This document shows positions 18,117-27,213 of a stretch of DNA of 64,000 nucleotides, piece by piece. The stretch is from Tritonibacter multivorans (GTDB taxonomy: Bacteria; Pseudomonadota; Alphaproteobacteria; Rhodobacterales; Rhodobacteraceae), in assembly GCF_001458415.1 (NCBI RefSeq), contig NZ_CYSD01000033.1, positions 62,001-126,000 of the forward strand, read 5' to 3'. Every line of letters begins with the position of its first letter. Position 1 is the first letter of the stretch. Below the pieces are notes generated by a model that saw only the letters and a program-made list of their open reading frames with translations, searched no databases and was not told where the DNA came from. The position numbers and the translations under genes are program-made.

Positions 18117-18467
18117 ATGCGTTTTATGGTTTTACTCTTGATGATGTCTGGCGCGGCGCGGGCCGCTGACTGGGCCACAAAACCGGGCGATGCCCCGTTT
18201 TCGGCGGCAGAGCTGGCCGCCCTGCCGGGGCAGGTTTTGGTGTTCTTTGACGATGGCACATCGCATTACCTGAACGATGGTGCCTATGCCTATACCTATT
18301 CGGGCGCAAACGGCGGCGGCACCGCCTGGGGCAGTTACCGCATTGCCGACGATGGCAGCATTTGTGTGGACTATGTCAGCGGCGCGTCACGCTGCGACCT
18401 CTTGGTGCGCAACGCAGGCCGCATTGTAGTCATCACCGAGGACGGCGAACGTTACCCCGTCCGATGA
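18117..18467 (+). CDS. Small exported protein of unknown function
   Basis: A 116-residue protein with a clear Sec signal peptide (MRFMVLLLMMSGAARA, cleavage likely after ARA). The mature part is acidic and aromatic, with FFDDGTSHYLNDGAYAYTY and GTAWGSYRIADDGSICVDY; two cysteines (in SICVD and SRCDLL) could form a disulfide in the periplasm. The repeated W-G-Y-R and D-G-S pattern resembles small beta-sheet proteins, but I do not recognise the family. It follows smc by 63 bases, separated by a hairpin that may cover its ribosome site. Confidence 0.75.
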   Translation: MRFMVLLLMMSGAARAADWATKPGDAPFSAAELAALPGQVLVFFDDGTSHYLNDGAYAYTYSGANGGGTAWGSYRIADDGSICVDYVSGASRCDLLVRNAGRIVVITEDGERYPVR

Positions 18468-18492
18468 CCACGGGATGACCGCGGGGGGCTGA

Positions 18493-19728
18493 TTACAGGC
18501 GTTTCAGCAGGGCTGGGGTCGGCCAGGCATCTGCCGGCAGGCCAAGGCGGGCCTGTTCTTTCTGCACCGCCAGCCGGGTTTTTGCGCCCAGAATGCCATC
18601 GACCTTGCCCACATCATGCCCACGCGCCTGCAGTTTTTTCTGCAGCTGCTTCATTTCCCCGCCGGACAGCCCGGCGTCGGGACGGCCTGCGTCATAGACC
18701 GATGCCCCCTCGAGCCGTGTTGCGAAATAAGCGGCGGTCAAAACATAGGTAAAGCTTTGATTCCATTCGAAATAGACGTCAAAGTTCGGATAGGCGATGA
18801 ACGCGGGGCCCTTGTGCCCCTGCGGCAGGATCAGTGCGGCGGGGCCCTTGCGCAGGGCAAAGCTGCCGGATTTCGCGCGCACCCCATCGGCCTGCCAGTC
18901 GGCCACGGATTTACGGTGCAAAAGCCCGGTTTCTTCAAGGTCCAGATCGGCGGGAATGGTGACCTCTTGCAGCCAGGGCTGGTTCGGTTGCCAACCCAGA
19001 TGTGACAGCATCTTTGCCGCCGACATCAGCGCATCCGGGGCAGAGGTTTTCAGCGACACTTTGCCATCGCCATCTGCATCCACGCCGTTTTCCAGAATGT
19101 CGCCGGGCAGCATCTGCACCATGCCGATCTCACCTGCCCAGGCGCCCGTTGTGCGCGCCGGATCAAACCCGCCACGCGCATAGAGTTCCAGCGCAGAAAA
19201 CACCTGTGGGCGGAACAGATCGGGGCGGCGGCAGTCGTGGGCCAGTGTCAGCAGGGCATTGCGGGTGTTGAAATCCCCCTGAAACGCGCCGTAGTCGGTT
19301 TCAAAGGCCCAGAACGCCAGCAGCACCCCCCGATCAATGCCGTAGGTGGTCTCAATGCGGTGAAAGACCTTGTTGAGCTCTTGCGATTTGCGGGCGCCAC
19401 GTTGGATCCGGTCGTTTGAAATCAGGCGGCGGGAAAATTCTACGAAGGGCTTTTGAAACACGCCCTGCGCGCGGTCCGCCTTGAGCACTTTGGGATCTTG
19501 GGCCGCGCCATTGAAGAAGCTGTTCACCGTCGCAGCACCATAGCCTGCGGCAAGCGCTTCGTCTTTCAGGCCGCGCACAAAGCCAGAGAAGCTTCCGCCA
19601 CATTGGGCCTGTGCCAGCGATGGCAAAAGGGTCACGGCCACGGCAAATGCGGCAAAGGTCGCGCGACCAGAGGGCCGACAGCGGAGGTCGGGGGAGGGGC
19701 GGCGGCAGGGGCGGCGGCGGGCAAACAT
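18493..19728 (-). CDS. Lytic murein transglycosylase, MltB-like with peptidoglycan-binding domain
   Basis: A 411-residue periplasmic enzyme that cleaves the MurNAc-GlcNAc bond to give 1,6-anhydro ends. A long Arg-rich n-region and signal peptide end near SLAQAQCGG. The SLT_2 (MltB) domain has the catalytic Glu in FWAFETDYGAF and the calcium-loop-like DADGDGKVS. The C-terminus (about 350-411) is a PG_binding_1 domain (LQARGHDVGKVDGILGAKTR). The start is the ATG at 19728; a TTG lies one codon earlier. It lies 28 bases behind cbiB on the same strand and may share its transcript. Confidence 0.92.
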   Translation of the reverse strand: MFARRRPCRRPSPDLRCRPSGRATFAAFAVAVTLLPSLAQAQCGGSFSGFVRGLKDEALAAGYGAATVNSFFNGAAQDPKVLKADRAQGVFQKPFVEFSRRLISNDRIQRGARKSQELNKVFHRIETTYGIDRGVLLAFWAFETDYGAFQGDFNTRNALLTLAHDCRRPDLFRPQVFSALELYARGGFDPARTTGAWAGEIGMVQMLPGDILENGVDADGDGKVSLKTSAPDALMSAAKMLSHLGWQPNQPWLQEVTIPADLDLEETGLLHRKSVADWQADGVRAKSGSFALRKGPAALILPQGHKGPAFIAYPNFDVYFEWNQSFTYVLTAAYFATRLEGASVYDAGRPDAGLSGGEMKQLQKKLQARGHDVGKVDGILGAKTRLAVQKEQARLGLPADAWPTPALLKRL

Positions 19729-19756
19729 CAAAAAACGTCCTTGATAAAAGTCGCGC

Positions 19757-20689
19757 TCACCCTAGCGACAGAAGGGCGGCAAATGCAACCAGAAGCACAA
19801 CAACGGCGCCCCAGGCTGTCCACAGAACGGTGACTGACCGTGCCACATCCCGGGCCGAACTGCTTTTGGAGCCTGCCGCATTCACCCAAGGAAAGGGGCG
19901 CATTTCGCCGTCGTAAGACCGGGGGCCAGCCAGGGCGACCCCAATGGCGCGCGCCATGGCGGCCTCGGGCCAGCCGGCATTTGGCGACCGGTGCAGGGCT
20001 GCGTCCTTGGCCACCGCATCCCCTTCGCGCCAATGGCCGGTCACCATGGCAATCAAGGCCGAGGACAGCCGCGCCGGGATCACGTTCAGCACATCATCCA
20101 GACGGGCAGCCGCCCAGCCAAACTGTTCATAGCGTTCCGTGCGGTAGCCGATCATGCTGTCGGCGGTATTGACCAGCTTGTAGATGATCAGCCCCGGCAG
20201 CCCACCGACCAGAAACCAGAACACAGGTGCAATCACCCCGTCCGAGAAATTCTCCGCCCCGCTTTCAATCGCGGAGCGCGCAACCTGCGGGCCGGTCATC
20301 TCGTCCGTGTCGCGGCTGACGATCATCGATACCGCTTTGCGCCCGTCCGGCAGGGAGCTCCGCAGACCTTTTGCCACATCCATAACATGGGCGCAGAGCG
20401 AATTCTGCGCGATCAGAATGGCTGCCACAAGGCAGCTGATGACGGGGCCAAAAGCCGCGAGAGCCCAACCAACGCAGAGCCCAACCAGCACCAGGACGAC
20501 AACGGCCCAGATGCCGTTTTGCTTGCGGCGGTCGCCGTGGTTCAGGCGCGCCTCCAATGCGCCCACCAAACGCCCCATCAACACCGCCGGATGCGGCAGC
20601 CGCGACCAGAGCCATTTGGGTTCGCCCAGAACCGCATCCAGAAGCATCGCAAAGATCAGAACAACAAGGGTGGTGGTCATTGTGGTCAC
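19757..20689 (-). CDS. cbiB: Adenosylcobinamide-phosphate synthase (CbiB/CobD)
   Basis: A membrane enzyme of 310 residues that attaches aminopropanol (or its phosphate) to adenosylcobyric acid in vitamin B12 assembly. Family marks are [47 protein letters not shown] and [14 protein letters not shown]. There are four or more hydrophobic segments. The start is a GTG at 20689 overlapping the cobC stop (GTGA); an ATG nine bases in (20680) is an alternative. The pair cobC-cbiB supplies the nucleotide-loop linker. Other cob genes are not in the window. Confidence 0.95.
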   Translation of the reverse strand: MTTMTTTLVVLIFAMLLDAVLGEPKWLWSRLPHPAVLMGRLVGALEARLNHGDRRKQNGIWAVVVLVLVGLCVGWALAAFGPVISCLVAAILIAQNSLCAHVMDVAKGLRSSLPDGRKAVSMIVSRDTDEMTGPQVARSAIESGAENFSDGVIAPVFWFLVGGLPGLIIYKLVNTADSMIGYRTERYEQFGWAAARLDDVLNVIPARLSSALIAMVTGHWREGDAVAKDAALHRSPNAGWPEAAMARAIGVALAGPRSYDGEMRPFPWVNAAGSKSSSARDVARSVTVLWTAWGAVVVLLVAFAALLSLG

Positions 20690-21630
20690 GAGAAGGCCTC
20701 CTCAAGCTGATCCCAGCGGTCGCGCGGCGGCAGGCCAAGGCGCAGGTAGGTTTTGGAATAGGGGAAAATGCGGCTCCAGACGTGGTGGCGGGCCAGTTTG
20801 TCCTGCCATTTTGCCGCATCGTCGACTTCGTACAGGCGGAACAGATCGGTGCCCCCCACCAGCTGCGCCCCACGGGACAGGGCCAGCTGGTCCAGCCGCG
20901 CAGCCTCTTGCGACAGCTGCTTGCGAGCCTGTGCGGCCCAGCTGTGGTCCTGCAGGGCCGCGGTGCCGACGCGCAGCGCAGGGCCGGACACCGGCCAGGG
21001 GCCCAATTGCGCCGACAGCGCGTCAATCAATGCGGGATCGCCAATGGCAAAGCCCAGCCGAAGCCCGGCAAGCCCCCAGAATTTTCCAAAGCTTTTCAAA
21101 ACAATCACGCCGGGACGCGCGGCGGCCGCGATCAAGCTTGCCTCTGGCGTCACATCACAGAAGCTCTCGTCAATCACCATCAACGGCAGGTCCAGATCCT
21201 GCGCCTGCCACAGGCGACCGTCCGGGTTATTGGGATGCACCAACACCCGGGCCTGCGCAGTGTCCGACGTCTGGGTCCAACCGTGATAGGCAAAGGCGGC
21301 GGCATGTTCATTGTAGGTGGGCTGTGGAATATCGACCTGACCCATCGGTGCCAGCGTGGGGATTTTTGCAATCAGACTGGAGGCACCGGGTGCCGCCAGC
21401 ACGGCAGCGTCCTGTGGCACAGACCAGAACGCGCGCGCGGCAGAGATCAGCGCGGAGTGTGCATCCGCATCGGGCAGAGCCGCCCAGTCCTTGTCGGCAA
21501 AGGCAGGCAGCGGATAGGGGGCGGGGTTGATCCCGGTGGACAAATCCAGCCACGCGTTGCGGGGGCCACCATAGGTCGACATCGCAGCAAACAGATTGCC
21601 GCCATGATCCCGTTTTGCCTCTTCCGTCAT
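20686..21630 (-). CDS. cobC: Threonine-phosphate decarboxylase (CobC-like)
   Basis: A PLP enzyme of 314 residues of the aminotransferase fold that makes (R)-1-amino-2-propanol O-phosphate from L-threonine O-phosphate for cobalamin. The PLP lysine is in [18 protein letters not shown], and [10 protein letters not shown] is the Asn motif. HGGNLFAA and [10 protein letters not shown] near the N-terminus are typical for CobC. It overlaps cbiB by four bases (GTGA), so the two are one operon. Confidence 0.93.
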   Translation of the reverse strand: MTEEAKRDHGGNLFAAMSTYGGPRNAWLDLSTGINPAPYPLPAFADKDWAALPDADAHSALISAARAFWSVPQDAAVLAAPGASSLIAKIPTLAPMGQVDIPQPTYNEHAAAFAYHGWTQTSDTAQARVLVHPNNPDGRLWQAQDLDLPLMVIDESFCDVTPEASLIAAAARPGVIVLKSFGKFWGLAGLRLGFAIGDPALIDALSAQLGPWPVSGPALRVGTAALQDHSWAAQARKQLSQEAARLDQLALSRGAQLVGGTDLFRLYEVDDAAKWQDKLARHHVWSRIFPYSKTYLRLGLPPRDRWDQLEEAFS

Positions 21631-21699
21631 TCTGTCCCCGGCTCACAAACATATTTTGCACTGTCTATGTCCGAGCCACCGCTGCAAAACAAGCCCGCT

Positions 21700-21749
21700 C
21701 TTCTTTTGGCTCGAAATACTCCGGGGAGCGCGAGGGGCTGGCCCCTCGC
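21700..21749. repeat. Dispersed intergenic repeat, copy 1
   Basis: CTTCTTTTGGC-TCGAAATACTCCGG then GAGCGCGAGG, followed by a palindrome GCGAGGGGC-TG-GCCCCTCGC (21730-21749). A near copy lies at 52494-52538 and a distant relative near 42793. It sits between cobC and the glutathionyl-hydroquinone reductase gene. Confidence 0.6.
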
Positions 21750-21773
21750 ATCCGCCCTCGCCCCCGAAGGGGT

Positions 21774-22748
21774 TCAGCCGCGCCGGTGCGGCTCCATCCA
21801 GTCAATCTCGGGGTTGATCGGCAGGATCCGATGCGGATTGATGCTGTCGTGGCTGTAATGATAGTGGCGCACAATATGATCCATCCCCACCGTCTCAGCC
21901 ACGCCGGGGATTTGATACAGCTCGCGGGTATAGGCCCAGAGGTTGGGGTAATCCATGATCCGCTTGCGATTGCATTTGAAATGCAAATGATACACCGGAT
22001 CAAAGCGCAGCAATGTGGTGAACAGACGCCAGTCGGCCTCGGTCAGGGTGTCGCCCAGCAGGTAGCGATGCTGGCTCAGCAGATCCTCTAGCCAGTCCAG
22101 GCTGTCAAACAGCGGATGGACGGCGGCGTCATAAGCCTCCTGGCTGGTGGCAAACCCCGCCTTGTAGACCCCGTTGTTCACGGTGTCATAGATGCGCGCA
22201 TTCACCGCCTCGATCGGTTCCCGCAGGGCCTCGGGCCAGAAATCGCGCGTGTTGCCGGTGATCCCGTCAAAGGCGGTGTTGAACATACGGATGATCTCGG
22301 AGCTTTCATTTGACACAATCGTGCCCTGCTGTTTGTCCCACAGCACCGGCACGGTCACACGACCCGAATAGTTTGGGTCAGCTTTGGTATAGACCTGATG
22401 CATGAAGTCGAAGGCAAAAAGATCATCGCCGGTCGCGCCGTGGTCGTCGCGCGCGAAGGTCCAGCCTTTGTCCAGCATGTCGGGATGGACAACCGACACG
22501 GTGATGTGATCGCGCAGCCCCATGAGCTGGCGAAAAATCAGGGTGCGATGCGCCCAGGGGCAGGCCAGCGACACATAAAGGTGGTAGCGGCCGCTTTCGG
22601 CTTTGAACCCGTCACGGCCCGACGGTCCGGCGGTGCCATCTGCGGTCACCCAGTTGCGAAACTGCGCGGCCGACCGTTTGAACGCGCCGCCGTGGGATTT
22701 CGTGTCGTACCATTGGTCGTGCCATGTACCATCGATCAAAAGTCCCAT
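21774..22748 (-). CDS. Glutathionyl-hydroquinone reductase (Xi-class GST, YqjG-like)
   Basis: A 324-residue glutathione transferase of the Xi/GHR type that removes glutathione from glutathionyl-hydroquinones using the active Cys in SLACPWAHRTL (C63). The helical C-terminal domain shows LGDTLTEADWRLFTTLLRFDPVYH. Length and motifs match the family well. It acts in the cytosol. It is monocistronic, with 234 bases upstream to a divergent unknown gene. The dispersed repeat lies downstream. Confidence 0.93.
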   Translation of the reverse strand: MGLLIDGTWHDQWYDTKSHGGAFKRSAAQFRNWVTADGTAGPSGRDGFKAESGRYHLYVSLACPWAHRTLIFRQLMGLRDHITVSVVHPDMLDKGWTFARDDHGATGDDLFAFDFMHQVYTKADPNYSGRVTVPVLWDKQQGTIVSNESSEIIRMFNTAFDGITGNTRDFWPEALREPIEAVNARIYDTVNNGVYKAGFATSQEAYDAAVHPLFDSLDWLEDLLSQHRYLLGDTLTEADWRLFTTLLRFDPVYHLHFKCNRKRIMDYPNLWAYTRELYQIPGVAETVGMDHIVRHYHYSHDSINPHRILPINPEIDWMEPHRRG

Positions 22749-22982
22749 TGTTGCGCCTCTTTGCTGGTTGGACTGTGCTGTGTTGTGCGGATGAACTTAG
22801 GTCGGATGCTGCGGTGCGAAAATGCCAAGATGCGCGCAGGGGACCTGCGTTCCTGCACAGTCAATGGCGGCGTTTGCCGTTGGGTAAGCTTTGTCGTTTT
22901 GGAAACTATTTACTTGATTTTAGGCAATTTCAACGCACCCTTAGGGACAGGAGAATCTGGAGCGCGAGCGGGAGACCACGTC

Positions 22983-23330
22983 ATGTCCACCTTTGTTCCC
23001 AAGTCAGTACAAGAGGCCCTGGATCGGGCGCGTTTTCAGGAGCAACAGCGCCGCAACCGTCTGCGCGTGCATGCGGGCGCGGAGATTTTTCCCGTCCTCA
23101 GACGTTGGGAGGGGGGCTTTGCCATGGCGGGCGAAGATGCGCCGCAGCTGCGCGGTTTGGTCGATCTTTATGAGGGATCGCGACATATCTTCCAGTGTTT
23201 GATTGTCGCCTCTGAAGAAGAAGCAGGCGAGATGCGCTATGAGTTCAAACGCGCAACCCCGGCCTCTGATGAGGCGCCGCTGGACTTTTACCGGGCACCG
23301 GACGCACCGATTGGGCTGCTGCCGGGCTAA
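22983..23330 (+). CDS. Small conserved-looking protein of unknown function
   Basis: A 115-residue soluble protein without signal peptide or membrane segment. The N-terminal 30 residues form a basic, Gln/Arg-rich helix (VQEALDRARFQEQQRRNRLRV); the rest is mixed with acidic stretches (VASEEEAGEMRYEFKRA) and a Pro-rich end. The start at 22983 follows a GGAGAATC-type region and codon usage agrees from there. The same frame is open far upstream, but that part is antisense to the GST gene. I do not recognise a family. A clear terminator follows. Confidence 0.7.
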   Translation: MSTFVPKSVQEALDRARFQEQQRRNRLRVHAGAEIFPVLRRWEGGFAMAGEDAPQLRGLVDLYEGSRHIFQCLIVASEEEAGEMRYEFKRATPASDEAPLDFYRAPDAPIGLLPG

Positions 23331-23359
23331 GCACGGGTAATTTGGGAAGACCAAAGAAG

Positions 23360-23379
23360 CGGCCCTGAGGGGCCGTTTT
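23360..23379 (+). terminator. Intrinsic terminator
   Basis: CGGCCC / GGGCCG stem with short loop followed by TTTT, 29 bases after the stop of the small unknown gene; it also lies just past the L,D-transpeptidase stop on the other strand. Confidence 0.75.
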
Positions 23380-23392
23380 GTGGTTTTGGGGC

Positions 23393-23929
23393 TCAGGGTC
23401 GGATTTCCACCTCTGTGCCAAGGGGCACCCGGCTCCACAGCAGATCCATTTCGGCATTGGTCACCGCCACGCAGCCCGCTGTCCAGTCGCCGGGCAGGGT
23501 AACCAGTGACCCCAGTGTGTTGGGCTGGCCGTGGATGAAGATATCGCCGCCGGGGTCCACGCCCAGAGCCGCCGCACGCGCCCGGTCGTCTGGGCGCGGA
23601 TAATCAAGGCCGAGCGACAGGTAAAACGCGCTGCGCTTGTTGCGCCGGTCGATCTGGAAGATCCCTTCCGGCGTTTTGCCATCGCCCTGCTGTTCTTTGT
23701 CGCCTGTCGGTGCAAATCCCAGCGCCACATCCAGCACCAGAACCGGCTCGCCTGCGTGAAAGGCGGTGAGGCGGCGGGCGGATTTCTCCACCACCAGCCG
23801 CTCGAACCGGGTGATGCCGGTCAGATCCACAGATGGGCGCGGTGGCGGGCTGCCCCAATGCCAAAGGGCCGCCCAGATGGCCAGTGCCAGGGCGACCCCA
23901 AGGGTGGCGCGGATCACAAAGCGGCGCAT
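23393..23929 (-). CDS. L,D-transpeptidase (YkuD domain)
   Basis: A 178-residue envelope enzyme that makes 3-3 peptidoglycan cross-links or attaches proteins to the wall. A membrane anchor or signal lies at residues 5-25 (VIRATLGVALALAIWAALWH). The YkuD core starts at FERLVVEKSARRL and ends with FIHGQPNTLGSL and the catalytic Cys in GDWTAGCVAVTN. Its ATG shares one base with the stop of the preceding C-S lyase gene (TGATG), so it is translationally coupled. Confidence 0.93.
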   Translation of the reverse strand: MRRFVIRATLGVALALAIWAALWHWGSPPPRPSVDLTGITRFERLVVEKSARRLTAFHAGEPVLVLDVALGFAPTGDKEQQGDGKTPEGIFQIDRRNKRSAFYLSLGLDYPRPDDRARAAALGVDPGGDIFIHGQPNTLGSLVTLPGDWTAGCVAVTNAEMDLLWSRVPLGTEVEIRP

Positions 23930-25101
23930 CAGCGGTCCGCAAAAGCCTTTGTCAGACGATCTGCGGCCTCTTCCACGCGGGCCCGCTGCGTGCCGAGGTT
24001 GAACCGCAGGAAGCTTTCGCCGCCCTGACCCAGCGTATGGCCCGGCGTCGCGGCAATGCGGGCCTTTCCGTAAACGTGATAGCTGAACGCCTCACGGTCC
24101 ATGCCGGTGCCTGCGAAATCCACCCAAGCCAGATAGGTGGACTGCATCGGCATCATCTCCACGCCGTCGATCTTGTCGAGCGCGTGTTTGAACACGTCAT
24201 AGTTCCCAGTCAGATAGGCGCGCAGTTCGTCGACATAGGCCGCGCCTTCGGGGGAGTAGGCGGCTTGCGTCAGGGTGCTGCCCATCAGGTTGGCACTGAC
24301 GTCGAACTGGTTGAAATAGGCCGCAAAGCGCGCGCGCAGTGTGTCATCGGGGATGATGACAAACCCCGTGCGCCCGCCCGCGATGGAGAACGTCTTGGAG
24401 GCGGCGGTGGTGATCACCAGCCGGTCGAGGATCTGCGGCAGGGCCACAGCGGTGGTCAGATGTTTCTGCCCCGGAAAGACCAGATCATGGTGGATCTCAT
24501 CCGCGACCAGCAGCAGGTCATGGCGCTGGCAGAAGTCGGCCATTGCGTCCAGTTCCGCCTGCTCCCAGACACGCCCCGCCGGGTTGTGCGGGGTAGAGAT
24601 CAGCATCAGGCGTTCTTTGCCGGTCATCAACGCCTCGTAGGCGTCGAAATCCATCCGGTAGAGTCCGGCCGCATCCTTCACCAGCGGCAACTGGGTGTTG
24701 GTGCGGCCCGCTTTGGTGATCTTGTTTTCAAACTCGTGGTAGACGGGGGTAAAGGTCACAACCCCATCACCGGGGTCGGTCAGCGCCATCAGCGTCGTGG
24801 CGATCCCGTGGCCCAGACCGTAGGTGGTGAACATCCAGTTCTGTTCGACCTTCCAGTCGTGGCGGGTCTGCATCCACCACTGCACGGCCTCGAGGCATTT
24901 CTCGTGACCGCTGAAGTAGCCGTAGTTGCCTTTGGTAACCAGCTCTTGCATGGCGTTGGTCAGGAAATCGGGTGCCTCAAAATCCTTGTCGGCGATCCAC
25001 ATGGGCAGGCCTTCGTTGGCGGGCACGCCAAAGGCGCGCTCCATCGCGTCCCATTTGAGCGAACGGCAATTGGTGCGGTCGGTGATCTTGTCAAAATGCA
25101 T
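23929..25101 (-). CDS. MalY/PatB-type PLP C-S lyase (cystathionine beta-lyase-like)
   Basis: A 390-residue fold-type I PLP enzyme of the MalY/PatB family, which breaks the C-S bond of cystathionine or related thioethers. The PLP lysine is in TTAASKTFSIAGGRTGF; STPHNPAGRVW and VADEIHHDLVF are the cofactor contacts. The ATG at 25101 gives the family N-terminus MHFDKITDRTNC; an upstream in-frame extension to 25179 lacks support. It is joined to an L,D-transpeptidase gene by a 1-base overlap, an unexpected partner. Confidence 0.9.
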   Translation of the reverse strand: MHFDKITDRTNCRSLKWDAMERAFGVPANEGLPMWIADKDFEAPDFLTNAMQELVTKGNYGYFSGHEKCLEAVQWWMQTRHDWKVEQNWMFTTYGLGHGIATTLMALTDPGDGVVTFTPVYHEFENKITKAGRTNTQLPLVKDAAGLYRMDFDAYEALMTGKERLMLISTPHNPAGRVWEQAELDAMADFCQRHDLLLVADEIHHDLVFPGQKHLTTAVALPQILDRLVITTAASKTFSIAGGRTGFVIIPDDTLRARFAAYFNQFDVSANLMGSTLTQAAYSPEGAAYVDELRAYLTGNYDVFKHALDKIDGVEMMPMQSTYLAWVDFAGTGMDREAFSYHVYGKARIAATPGHTLGQGGESFLRFNLGTQRARVEEAADRLTKAFADR

Positions 25102-25242
25102 ATTGGCTGCTCCGTCTTCTTGACCCGAGGCTAGCTGAACGCGGGGCGCAGGCAAGGGGTCTTGCCCGTATCCATACAAAACAGCCCCTGGGGGCGGGCC
25201 TAGGCGTTGCGGGCGGGCGAGGTTTCGCCTAAGTCAGTGGCC

Positions 25243-25767
25243 ATGAAACGCCCGATCCTGATCCACCCCGACCCGCGCCTGAAAAAGGTCTGTGCCCCTG
25301 TTGCCGATATCTCGGACAGCCTGCGCAAGCTTGGCGATGATATGCTGGAAACCATGTATGACGCGCCGGGCATTGGCCTTGCGGCGCCGCAGATCGGCGT
25401 CTTGGACCGCGTGATCGTGATGGACTGCGTGCGCGAAGACGAAGGCGACCCGCGCCCGATGCTGATGTTCAACCCGACCATTGTCGCCTCGTCCGAGGAA
25501 ACCAGCGTCTACGAGGAAGGCTGCCTGTCGCTGCCCGAACAATACGCCGAAGTGACCCGCCCCGCCGAGGTTGAGGTCGAATGGATCGACCGCGATGGCA
25601 ACTTGCAGAAAGAAACCTTTGCAGATCTTTGGGCCACCTGCGTGCAACACGAGATCGACCATCTGGATGGTAAGCTGTTCATTGATTACCTGAAGCCGAT
25701 GAAGCGTCAGATGATCACCCGCAAGGTCCAGAAGCTGAAGCGCGAACGCGCCCGCAGCTCAGAGTAA
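25243..25767 (+). CDS. def: Peptide deformylase
   Basis: Removes the formyl group from N-formyl-Met of new proteins with an Fe(II) site. All three family motifs are intact in the 174 residues: GIGLAAPQIG (I), EGCLSLPE with the metal Cys (II) and HEIDHLDG with the metal His pair and catalytic Glu (III). The ATG at 25243 is preferred over the frame start at 25207. It is followed 12 bases later by a def-like gene and then fmt, a typical deformylation/formylation operon. Confidence 0.97.
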   Translation: MKRPILIHPDPRLKKVCAPVADISDSLRKLGDDMLETMYDAPGIGLAAPQIGVLDRVIVMDCVREDEGDPRPMLMFNPTIVASSEETSVYEEGCLSLPEQYAEVTRPAEVEVEWIDRDGNLQKETFADLWATCVQHEIDHLDGKLFIDYLKPMKRQMITRKVQKLKRERARSSE

Positions 25768-25779
25768 GGAACCCCCAAG

Positions 25780-26277
25780 ATGACCGTCCGTACCTGCCTG
25801 CCCTGGCCCGACAAACGCCTGCGCCAGAAAGCCGAAGAGGTGACCGAGATCACCGATGAGATCCGTGCCATCTGGGACGATATGATCGACACAATGGAAG
25901 CCATGCCGGGCGTGGGCCTTGCGGGCAATCAGATTGGCGTGATGCTGCGTCTGGCGGTTGTGGATGGCTCCACCGAACGGGGTCGGGCCGTCAAAATGGC
26001 CAACCCCGAGGTGCTGCATGCCTCGGTCGAGCTGCGCGAACATGATGAGGCAAGCCCGAACCTGCCCGGCGTGTCGGCCAAGATCAGCCGCCCGCGCGCG
26101 CTGACGGTGAAATACCTGAACGAACACGGCATGATCGACCGCCGTGATTTTGTGGGGATCGAGGCGACCTCGGTGCAGCATCAGATCGACCATCTGAACG
26201 GTAAGATGTATTTCGATCACCTCTCGAAGGTGAAGCGCGATATGCTGATCAAGAAATCCAAGAAACTGAACGGCTAA
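25780..26277 (+). CDS. Peptide deformylase-like protein lacking catalytic residues
   Basis: A 165-residue deformylase-fold protein between def and fmt. Motif I is GVGLAGNQIG (Q51 kept). Motif II, normally EGCLSLP, reads EASPNLP so the metal-binding Cys is S92. Motif III, normally HEIDH, reads HQIDH: the two His are kept (H134, H138) but the catalytic Glu is Q135. It should not deformylate by the usual mechanism. Codon use is normal and the frame is intact, which argues against a decaying gene. It may bind formyl-Met peptides or ribosomes, but the function is unknown. Confidence 0.88.
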   Translation: MTVRTCLPWPDKRLRQKAEEVTEITDEIRAIWDDMIDTMEAMPGVGLAGNQIGVMLRLAVVDGSTERGRAVKMANPEVLHASVELREHDEASPNLPGVSAKISRPRALTVKYLNEHGMIDRRDFVGIEATSVQHQIDHLNGKMYFDHLSKVKRDMLIKKSKKLNG

Positions 26278-26289
26278 GAGGCGTCTGAT

Positions 26290-27213
26290 ATGCGAGTGAT
26301 CTTTATGGGAACGCCCGAGTTCTCCGTCTCTGTGCTGGATGAACTGGTCAATGCGGGCCACGAGATCGCCGCTGTTTACTGCCAACCGCCACGCCCGGCA
26401 GGCCGTGGCAAGAAAGACCGCCCGACGCCGGTCCACGCCCGCGCCGAGGAACTGGGTCTTGAGGTGCGCCACCCGGTGTCGCTGAAGGGCGCGGCCGAAC
26501 AGGCCGAATTTGCCGCGCTGGACGCTGATGTGGCTGTGGTCGTGGCCTATGGTCTGCTGTTGCCGCAGGCCGTTCTGGACGCGCCGAAACACGGCTGCCT
26601 GAATATTCACGCAAGCCTCTTGCCGCGTTGGCGGGGGGCGGCGCCCATTCACCGGGCGATCATGGCAGGCGACACGCATACCGGCATCTGCATTATGCAG
26701 ATGGAAGCAGGGCTGGATACGGGCCCCGTATTGATGCGCGAAGAGACGATGATCGGTGCGGAAGAAACCACAGCGCAGTTGCATGACCGTTTGGCGGAAA
26801 TGGGCGCTGGGCTGATTGTTGAGGCGCTGATGGCGCTGGAGGATCTGACGCCCGAGCCGCAGCCGGAAGACGGCGTCACCTACGCCCATAAAATCGACAA
26901 GGCCGAGGCGCAGGTCGATTGGACCCAATCCGCCGCCGAAGTTGATCGCAAGATCCGCGGCCTGTCGCCGTTCCCCGGTGCCTGGTGCGAAGTTGACGGC
27001 CAACGGGTGAAACTGCTGGCGTCGCGTCTGGCAGAGGGCGGGGGTGCCCCCGGTGAAGTGCTGAACGACACATTGACCGTGGCCTGTGGCGACGGCGCGG
27101 TGGAGCTGTTGAAGCTGCAACGTGCGGGCAAAGGCGCACAGGACCGCGAGGTTTTCCTGCGCGGTTTTCCAATCGCCAAGGGGCAGGTCCTGACCGCGCA
27201 GGAGGACAACTGA
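26290..27213 (+). CDS. fmt: Methionyl-tRNA formyltransferase
   Basis: Transfers the formyl group from 10-formyl-THF to Met-tRNA(fMet) for initiation. The 307 residues show the N-terminal formyltransferase domain with [34 protein letters not shown], the catalytic [19 protein letters not shown] and the C-terminal OB-like tRNA-binding domain ([16 protein letters not shown]). It is 12 bases after the def-like gene, and its TGA shares a base with the next ATG (TGATG). Confidence 0.97.
   Translation: MRVIFMGTPEFSVSVLDELVNAGHEIAAVYCQPPRPAGRGKKDRPTPVHARAEELGLEVRHPVSLKGAAEQAEFAALDADVAVVVAYGLLLPQAVLDAPKHGCLNIHASLLPRWRGAAPIHRAIMAGDTHTGICIMQMEAGLDTGPVLMREETMIGAEETTAQLHDRLAEMGAGLIVEALMALEDLTPEPQPEDGVTYAHKIDKAEAQVDWTQSAAEVDRKIRGLSPFPGAWCEVDGQRVKLLASRLAEGGGAPGEVLNDTLTVACGDGAVELLKLQRAGKGAQDREVFLRGFPIAKGQVLTAQEDN

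Noticed and set aside
20184-21530. 448-codon plus-strand open frame across cobC/cbiB
   Set aside because: Arg/Pro/Ser-rich translation in an off frame; cobC and cbiB are well supported on the minus strand.
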